Below are positions 57,201-64,000 of a stretch of 64,000 nucleotides of DNA, piece by piece. The stretch comes from Tigriopus japonicus (Eukaryota; Arthropoda; Copepoda; Harpacticoida; Harpacticidae): assembly GCA_010645155.1 (NCBI GenBank), contig CM021316.1, positions 2,339,249 through 2,403,248 on the forward strand, written 5' to 3'. Below the pieces are notes generated by a model, which was not told the DNA's origin, did not search any database, and saw only the letters and a program-made list of their open reading frames with translations. A program made the position numbers and the translations under genes. How positions within the stretch are numbered: the stretch's first letter is position 1; every line of letters starts with the position of its first letter.

Positions 57201-60200
57201 CCACTTGGAATCGTTTCAAGCTCTGTGTTCTGGCACTCCCAGATCCAGACAGTCCAAAAGGGTTGACTGCAAGTGGAAGGAGAGGGAGAGGGGAGCTAAA
57301 AGAGGGCTTTTTAATTTAAGACTTGAAATTAATTGGCCTCTGTGTGAACCGTCTCGACCCTTATTCCTCGAAACCAAGTGGGCGGCATAGGGCAAAGGAG
57401 GTGTTGCCAATGTTCACCTCAAAGTGGAATGAACATTGCATTAGAAGGGAGAGCTCGTTTGCTAGACTCTTTTAATTGTGTTGTTTTCGTAAAGCGCTTC
57501 ATGTTCCCAGAGAGACGAACCTTTTCAGTTCTAAACGGCCATTCATTGTCAAAAAATTTTGGGTACTGACTGGTCACAAAACTATTCAGCACTCTTTTTG
57601 TAAAATTTGATTTGGATGGTCGTTCACTTCTTGGTTTGACACACGTGTGTTGGCTTTCCAATATCGACACGCTCAAGTTCTCAGAAGCTTGGTAAATTCC
57701 AACGAAAATAGGAGTTCCTCGAAACCCGTGTTGCTCAGCTCTGGGACTGAAAATCCATAGTGGATTAAATCGCTCTGGGTTTGTCTGTCAACTCAGCTCA
57801 TAGTACTCCCAAAGCAAGGATTTATAATCATTTCCAGTCCCCCAAGTTATTCTGTAGTGGTAGTTGGCGTCATCAGGAAGACAATCGCTGCCAAGTAAGT
57901 CGAAACCCGCTCTACTACAGTACAGAACCCCGGAACAAAACGAAACATGACTTGTTGGCTAAGAGGGATCCCTTTTTCTGCCTACTACAGCACAAAGGGG
58001 GAATTGTGGGTGGAATGGATAAGAGGAAATCTGGAACCAAAAGAAGGAAAAGAGGAGGGAGTAATTGATGGGTGATGCAGTTCAAAGAAGGAATTGGAAA
58101 TCGACCATAAGCAGCAGAAGCGTAAAATATGCAAACTGTCGACGGGAACGACGGAGGCGATTCCCCGAAATCTTGACGGACACACAACAAGAGACGTCGA
58201 AATGGAGCCAAGGAAAGTAGCACAATGACCTCATGATCCAAACAGCTGTTTTTGAGGCTAGTTAGAGAGACAATAAACATCGGTACTTTTTTTCTTTTTA
58301 TATAGTTTCTCACTACCAATGAAGGAACGGTTAAAAGGTGCCAAAGAAAACATTTGAGCTAATCTTGGCCTTCACCAACATACAGTACAGCTTGCTAAGC
58401 TTTTACCCTGGGATTAATAGAGGATAAGAGGAATTCTGATCCGCTTTTTCGCCTCAAGGCAGTCGAGAGAATCCAAAAAATGAGGCGTCAGTTTCAGCCA
58501 CATTCCACATGCAAAGGAAGATTAGCCCATTTCACAAGCCTTGAAACCGGATCTAGGGGGTTCAGTTCCAAGTGAATGGGCAGAAGTATAGAGTGGCTAG
58601 AGCAAGAGAATGGAATGGTTTCCAGTTAAATCTTGAGGAACAAATCGAAGATTCCGTCCCAGTGTGATGACGTCACATCGCCCACGTTCCTGTCAAAAGA
58701 CTATTGACCACTTCGACATGGGAAGTGTTCGAAAAATGTGTCTTGAACCTCAATACACTCTCGTGTTTTCGATGGCCACTTTGAATTTCCCATTCGGTCT
58801 TGTTCATGTACTTTTCAGCATGTTTTTTAAAGGCAAGAGTTCTGTGTGTCATTAGTCGTGAAATGTTGAAATCAGGCCAAACTTCTCTCTCTCAGCTCTG
58901 CGCGGGCAAATGATCTTTTGATGTTCAAATGTGACGTGAGAAATCTTGGGTGCGGAAAATCAATTTGCCCCCATATGCCTCGAGGAACTAGGATGTAAAC
59001 ATACCCATGAAACTTTGTCATCGAGTTCCATTTTCTTTTCCGTTACAGGGACGGATTGTGAATAATAACACCATTCCGGCGGGAGCGTCCATTTCCGAAG
59101 GTCAGCAATTCCTCATTCACGAAGAGGGTGATCTTGAAAGGTGGTTCAATCTGACCATCACCAACGTGGGTCTGGAATCCGTGGCGGATTACACCTGTGT
59201 GGCTGTGAATGCTGGAGGAGTCATGGAAGAGAACATTTCCCTGACCTTTGAAGAACCTGAACCGGTAAGTTGAAGGCTTCATTTCAAATGCTTTGATCGC
59301 CCCAAAAATATTTTCTTCCGCAGATTGTTTTCGTTGAATGAGTGCCACTTGAAATGATTCTTTATGAGAAGGCTTCTAGTCGACAAAGCAAAAATAGATA
59401 GCTTTCAGAGTTTGTGAGATATGTTTGTGATCAGCTCTATTTATGACTATTATGAAGACTTCCACAATAGCAGAGAAGCAATCTGGTGTAAAAATGTATC
59501 TTAGGCAAGCCGTATCTTATAAGAAATCTGGAATGGTGGTCTACATGGTGAAGGGCTCATCTCCAGTGGGAAGACCATCATATTGAATGGTACAACAGAC
59601 TAAGCTTTCCCCAAGCACCTTTGTCAGCATTGGTATAGGCCAAACTGAGGGGGATCATAAATCAAGTTAAAGGATCTGGCTGCGCTTGCTTTTCCTCAAT
59701 CTTAATCCGGTAATGAGACCAGGCTAGCGTGAGGCCTTTTCAGCATGTCTTCATTTCACAAGCTCCGACCAAAGGAACCGAGAAAATCGAGCGCCCCTTC
59801 GCCTTGGTTCCCTTTTAGAATCCTAGCGGACTCTTCTGGCCTCGGTTTTGGTTGGTGCTTGCTCACAAGACCTGACTACTGGTTATAATATTCTCATAAA
59901 TTAGGCTTGCATTTTGCCCAGCCTCTGGCTCGGCTCAAGTTTTGCCATCAACGACATGAAGAATAAAAACAAACGTGATTTATGAATCCCTTTCTCGGTA
60001 AATAATGAGGGGCTGATCTCTCGCTTCGGTCTAGCTCGAGGAATCATCCCCCAGAGGGAAATTGTCCCAGTCAGGACGGAACAGTTTCTTTGATGTTACA
60101 TTTGACGCCAGGCAATCTGCTCAAAACTTGCTCTTTGGTGGATATTGTTTTCCTATACTGAAAGAAACAACCCTTTCTTCTTTTCTTTCTTCAAGGTTGG

Positions 60201-62040
60201 CTTACCAGGGGGAAAAAAGGAGGAATCCAACCTAGCCATCATCATTGGAGCAGCTGCGGGAGGATTCCTATTTGTCTTTGTCTTATTGTTCGTGTTATGT
60301 TGCTGTTGTTGTCGGCGACGAATCAAGCAGCATTCCTCAACGCCCAGTTCCGCATCTCGGACCCCCGAGCGTCATGGGAGCGTAATAGGATTTGCCGATT
60401 CCAATTCGAGTCAACGGTTGATTCAGCATCATAACCATCATCATCACCACCACCAACATCAAATCCCTCCAATGGCCATTAGTGGTGAATATTCACAGCA
60501 GGCTCTGTCTCCTTCCTCTGGCTCTCCAACAGCCTCGTCCTCTACCTCAGTTCCTTCTTTGCCGTCGGGTGGTAATGGAATGATGGGACCGGGTGAGACC
60601 ATGTTTAGTCGGCAACAATCCATGTCTAGGATAGCGGAACTGCCCGGAAATGTCACCAGTCATCACTATCACCATCATCAAGTGTCTTCCCCGTCAGAAA
60701 ACAGTGCTCGTGTTCATATTCATGAGCTGGAGCTACAAGACATGCGAGATATGCGACCCAAGCAAGTGATGGTGTCGTCGATTGGAGATACCAATTACGA
60801 GTCGGGCATTGTGGGAGAGGCGTCAGAGCACTACCCAGACCTACTAAACATTCCGCATCGCTATCAAGCCACTTCTCCTCCATCCTCCAAGCCTCAACCT
60901 TTGAACCCTGCGGCATTGGTTGTACCACCCACACCTCCATTGAAGTTTCCTCACCAATTCCCACACCTGATCCACTCCAATCGATCGAACTCTTCCAACA
61001 GTTTGCCTCAAGGCCCTTCTCGATCACATTCGTATGAGACTCAACCTTCAGGGAGCCAAACTTTACTGAGCCCACCAGCCCAATTCAACACCACGCAGCA
61101 GATGCGAGACTCCTTGGCCGCCAAGGCTCCCGGCTATGTCACTCTACCGAGAAACAGTCGACCCCTGCAAGCACCAGGCAGTGGTCAGCACGTCAATTGG
61201 GACACTTTAGGCTATTCGAATACGCTCATGTTCAAAGGCGAGGAAGGTGATAGGTGTCCTATCTATGATGGTGTGGGTCCTCGAACGTCGGCTATGGGCG
61301 GAACTGGTGGCAATACAACAAAGGAACAACTGACAAATCAAGAGATGTCCGCCAACTCGTCTGCCCCAAATTCCTCCAAGTCATTGCAATTTACGCTTAA
61401 TCGACCATGTCCAACAATCCCAGAGGAGGTCGTTGCACCTGGTGGACTAAGAGAAGCCTCTCCTCATCAAAGGGATTCTTCGGGTAGCGAGGTTACTTTG
61501 GGTGGCGAGGATGGGTTGGGTGCTTTCTGTGAGCCTTTTGGTAAAGCCCTGCCACCGTCAGTGAATCGCGCCAAGAACCGGGACTCGATTGCCTCATCCG
61601 CTGACTCAGACATGGATGGCCTCTTGGGCAATACCATAGATCGTTGTCCTCTTCACAAAACTCATTCCGTGCCAAATCCAACTCATACATCTGGTAAACA
61701 GCAACAGCCTCTAGCCTCAATAGGCGGCAGTTTTGGCCCCATGAACTCCACATCTGGAGGTGAAGTAAAGCAATTGAAGGGTATTCTCAAGGGCGGATCC
61801 CTAAACAAGAACCCCATTACGATCAGGACTGGACTACCCATAGAGGTTTCTTCCTCTTCGAACTCAAGTGGAACATCCACTCCAGCCAATATCGCTGCGT
61901 TCCACCCTATGCCAGAAGGCTCTCGGAATGCCAAAGTACCCAAGAACCTCCCCAAACCCAGATCATCTTCCTCGTCTTCCTCATCCTCGTTGGGTGGAGG
62001 TCGCCGAGGGGGAAATGATATCGAAGCACTGAATGTTTGA
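38907..62040 (+). CDS. Kekkon-like LRR-Ig transmembrane protein (4 coding exons, 995 aa)
   Basis: A single-pass surface receptor of the arthropod kekkon type; Drosophila members modulate EGFR or BMP signalling and act in neurons. Exons: 38907-39221, 41742-42353, 59049-59264 and 60196-62040, all phase 0 and GT-AG. Order: signal peptide (about 1-28), cysteine-rich LRR N-cap, six LRRs, C-cap (NPWACDCKLKNF), and one Ig domain (Cys294, Trp306, Cys359 in ADYTC). A membrane span (about 394-415) is followed by five Cys and RRR, then a 570-residue Ser/Pro/His-rich tail ending NDIEALNV, a possible class II PDZ ligand. Met8 could also start translation. LRIG and LINGO proteins differ in repeat or Ig number. 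Which kek paralogue it represents cannot be told by eye. Confidence 0.93.
39745..39947. mobile_element. 203-bp foldback MITE in intron 1 of the kekkon-like gene
   Basis: The sequence starts CAATGAACCGTGTAGACTTG and ends with the reverse complement (CTCTACACGGTTCATTG), and the two halves pair almost over their whole length apart from a short loop near 39835. A partial copy lies at 11248-11400. No clear duplication at the flanks. Confidence 0.88.
41742..42353 (+). CDS. Kekkon-like exon 2: LRRs, LRR C-cap, first half of Ig
   Basis: Repeats such as ELDLSHNNITYLAPNTF, TLSVTHNQIGALNSYQF and TIDFSHNLIEDVDQKTF are followed by the C-cap with four Cys (ACDC, ACVEP, FACKP) and the Ig strands up to NVTLSCYIAGSPRPDAKWVL. 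The acceptor follows CTCTTTTCAG; the donor is AAG/GTAGGC. Confidence 0.95.
42354..59048 (+). other. 16.7-kb intron 2 of the kekkon-like gene
   Basis: It starts GTAGGC and ends TTACAG. I could pair no terminal inverted repeats and found no LINE, SINE or transposase motifs in it. Minus-strand frames of 149 codons (52262-52711) and 166 codons (56719-57219) and a plus frame of 127 codons (50908-51291) have no recognised domain and are probably chance. Short purine and pyrimidine runs (GAGAGAGA, TCTCTCTC, a 10-base C run near 55580) are frequent. Confidence 0.5.
59049..59264 (+). CDS. Kekkon-like exon 3: second half of the Ig domain
   Basis: Codes RWFNLTITNVGLESVADYTC then VAVNAGGVMEENISLTF, the E-F-G strands of a C2-set Ig with the second disulphide Cys. 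Acceptor CGTTACAG, donor CCG/GTAAGT. It pairs with exon 2 across a 16.7-kb intron. Confidence 0.93.
60196..62040 (+). CDS. Kekkon-like exon 4: membrane span and cytoplasmic tail
   Basis: The membrane helix LAIIIGAAAGGFLFVFVLLF is followed by a poly-Cys and basic stop-transfer signal. The tail has a His run (HHNHHHHHHQHQ, about residues 459-470), several short conserved-looking blocks (RQQSMSRIAELPG, PGYVTLPRNSRPL, DRCPIYDGVGPRTSAM), many Ser runs and the C-terminus EALNV. Confidence 0.92.
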   Translation, partial: VGLPGGKKEESNLAIIIGAAAGGFLFVFVLLFVLCCCCCRRRIKQHSSTPSSASRTPERHGSVIGFADSNSSQRLIQHHNHHHHHHQHQIPPMAISGEYSQQALSPSSGSPTASSSTSVPSLPSGGNGMMGPGETMFSRQQSMSRIAELPGNVTSHHYHHHQVSSPSENSARVHIHELELQDMRDMRPKQVMVSSIGDTNYESGIVGEASEHYPDLLNIPHRYQATSPPSSKPQPLNPAALVVPPTPPLKFPHQFPHLIHSNRSNSSNSLPQGPSRSHSYETQPSGSQTLLSPPAQFNTTQQMRDSLAAKAPGYVTLPRNSRPLQAPGSGQHVNWDTLGYSNTLMFKGEEGDRCPIYDGVGPRTSAMGGTGGNTTKEQLTNQEMSANSSAPNSSKSLQFTLNRPCPTIPEEVVAPGGLREASPHQRDSSGSEVTLGGEDGLGAFCEPFGKALPPSVNRAKNRDSIASSADSDMDGLLGNTIDRCPLHKTHSVPNPTHTSGKQQQPLASIGGSFGPMNSTSGGEVKQLKGILKGGSLNKNPITIRTGLPIEVSSSSNSSGTSTPANIAAFHPMPEGSRNAKVPKNLPKPRSSSSSSSSSLGGGRRGGNDIEALNV

Positions 62041-64000
62041 GCCAACGAGAGCGAGAAGAGCGGAGAGCGATACCAAGTGGTAGTAGTCAAGAGAGGATAG
62101 CAGATCGAGAATGGTGCACAATAACTGTCGGTGGAACTGGCATTTCCTTCTAGTCAAGACAGAGGAGCAATTATCTTTTACATACACTCCCTCTTCTCTG
62201 TTCGATAATGCAAACAGGCATCTCTACTTAATGATGAGCTGAGGAGGGAGCAAAAGATAATATTGGACTGCTTGAACGAGGGAGAAGGAGAGAGAGAGGG
62301 GGGAACTCATATTTATTGTTCGTGTGTCTGGTTAACGGGGCCAAACATCTTAACTCTGCCCTTTCCCCACTCGGGCATTAGGTATCGCAGCAGATTGAAA
62401 GAACTTTGCCACATTGAAGGAAGACAGGAAAAAAACGAAAACAGAAGAAAAGGAAAAACTAAGGTCAAAAGAAATGGACAGACACAAGAAGAATCGTCGA
62501 CCGAATTGGCATTATTACTAGCCCTCCCAAAGGTAGCCTTGAAGACGAATGATCCTGGATGCTGGACTCAAAAGGAAACAATGAAGCTATGGCAATCCTA
62601 AACATACTCGCACTCTCATATTGTACGTACACATGCGCACCCGCACTGAAGTGTTGAGTTCACCACTTGCCAAACAATGCTTTGTCATGGCGGCAGAAGG
62701 GGAAAGCCCGGATCGTAATCAAGGCATCAGTATTCATGGCACGGTCTAACACCTTGTCGAGCTGCAAACAGTATATCCACCTTCTCCATTGTGCCTCTGA
62801 TTTCCAAATTCAAACTGGAGCAACCTTCTTTATTGGGACTCGGTAGAGAGAAGAAGAAGAGGGGCGCCAAAGACTTGAGCCAAGCCTTTCATGCTCCTTC
62901 TGTCATGGTTTAACAAGATGACGTTGAGTAAAAGGAAAAAAAATAGAAAACTTTCCTTTCCGTAACTCTGTGGGCATGAGAAGAAGACGAAGATTTCTTC
63001 GATTCCCCTGTGGTGAATGACCGTAACTGAAATGATGAGGAGCCACAGCCCCAATTCCATGTCCTCAATTCTCGCGCTGCATGACGGACGGATGGAATCA
63101 AAAGAAGCACGAGGAGCCCTTTCTTTGCGAATTAATCTTCTCTCGCGGACACAACCGTCATTAAATAGGTAGCAGCCTCTTCGATCGCCCAATGTCGTTC
63201 AAGTAAAAATGCTTTCATCGGTCTCGGAAAGTGTTTTGAAAAGGCCTTTCAATGCAAGATCATTGCTCGTGCACCTCGATGAATGCCACACTTTTATGGG
63301 CACCTCATTCCTCTTTGACACGAGCTCCATGTACTCAAACCCGATGAAGAAAGGCTCTTTCCCCAAAAGAACAGGAATCAATGCACGATCTGGAAAGAAG
63401 AACTAAAAAAGACTCATCAACGGTCGGAAGACAATTTCGGTAGTGATTTCATCTTCTTTTCAATTCCAAGATGGCAAAGGAGAAGCTCTGAATTGAAATG
63501 CACTTCTAAGAACATCGAGACTCTTAGACGCGTATCAGGCCACGAGATGAAGTGGAACGATGATGGTTTGAAGGGAAAAACCAGTGAACCTGTTTCAAAC
63601 AGAGAGGATCTGGAAGTTCCAACATGAGCCAATGCTCCGGTTAGAGCAGAAAAAAAACCTACAAGGAACGTATCTTCATGTGAAGGAGCACAACAAGAAC
63701 AACGATCCCGACAAATTTAGAGTGGAACTGAGTGGAATGGTGTAGGATGAACAAGAAAAGATCTGCATTAAGACATTGCAGAGGCAACTTGGGAGAGCAA
63801 GTACCATCCTTTGGTATGAGGCAAATCCAATCGACGCCACGCCAAAGACATTCCCGTCAAGATTGAAGAGCGGCAAGAAGACATCAGCCTTTGCTGAAGA
63901 TGACTGGCGATGACTGCGTTGTTGAAAATGATATGGAGACCACCAGCCTTTTCAACATCAGCGACAACAACCGCATCGCCATTCATGAATATACGGGCGC
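62041..64000. other. 3' UTR of the kekkon-like gene and downstream sequence
   Basis: A and G runs are frequent. No canonical AATAAA close to the stop was evident to me, so the transcript end is not placed. At the window edge a frame (minus 63768-63986) might continue beyond base 64000 but shows no known motif. Confidence 0.4.

Noticed and set aside
56719..57219. 166-codon minus-strand frame in intron 2
   Set aside because: Phe/Leu-rich composition from pyrimidine-rich sequence, with no domain, no splice sites and no conserved motif.
60459..62090. Minus-strand frames of 65-140 codons opposite kekkon-like exon 4
   Set aside because: They are shadows of the sense coding frame, which has the membrane span and is joined in phase to the LRR-Ig exons.

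Overview
This is a eukaryotic, almost certainly arthropod, nuclear window. It has spliced genes with GT-AG introns, a kekkon-type LRR-Ig receptor (a family known from arthropods), a short (TTAGG)n tract (the arthropod telomere motif) and DD37D mariner and hAT transposons. A crustacean, perhaps a copepod, is my guess; nothing here fixes the species. There is one assembly gap (20805-21202).

Layout. 1-23 kb is a transposon graveyard with no host gene I can support. It holds tails of two LTR retrotransposons, a dead LINE (899-3575) with a solo LTR nested in its 3' part, and two degenerate fragments of a second LINE type (7.2-10.0 kb and 13.3-17.2 kb). Each of these is split by a hAT element with an 8-bp target duplication. 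The first hAT contains a DD37D mariner, the second contains another hAT, and the second LINE is also interrupted by an inverted-repeat element and a tRNA-derived SINE. Several further inverted-repeat elements fill the rest. Most boundaries were set by pairing terminal inverted repeats with duplicated target sites read directly from the sequence.

23.6-30.6 kb, minus strand: a complete eight-exon gene for Pcf11 (1577 codons, all splice phases consistent), the CTD-binding scaffold of pre-mRNA cleavage factor II. 31-34.3 kb: a second transposon cluster with a MITE, a second SINE copy, a foldback-like element with tandem-repeat arms and a 9-bp target duplication, and a hAT MITE.

38.9-62.0 kb, plus strand: a four-exon coding region for a 995-residue kekkon-like protein (signal peptide, six LRRs, one Ig domain, one membrane span, long cytoplasmic tail). 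A 16.7-kb intron splits the Ig domain, and that intron holds almost no recognisable transposon, unlike the first 23 kb. The two host genes point in opposite directions about 8.3 kb apart (start codon to start codon), and nothing shows a functional link.

I found no clear new multi-gene system. The most unusual items are the foldback-like element with arrays of nuclear-receptor-like half-sites, a 685-bp long-TIR element of unclear superfamily, the SINE family and the nested insertion stacks.
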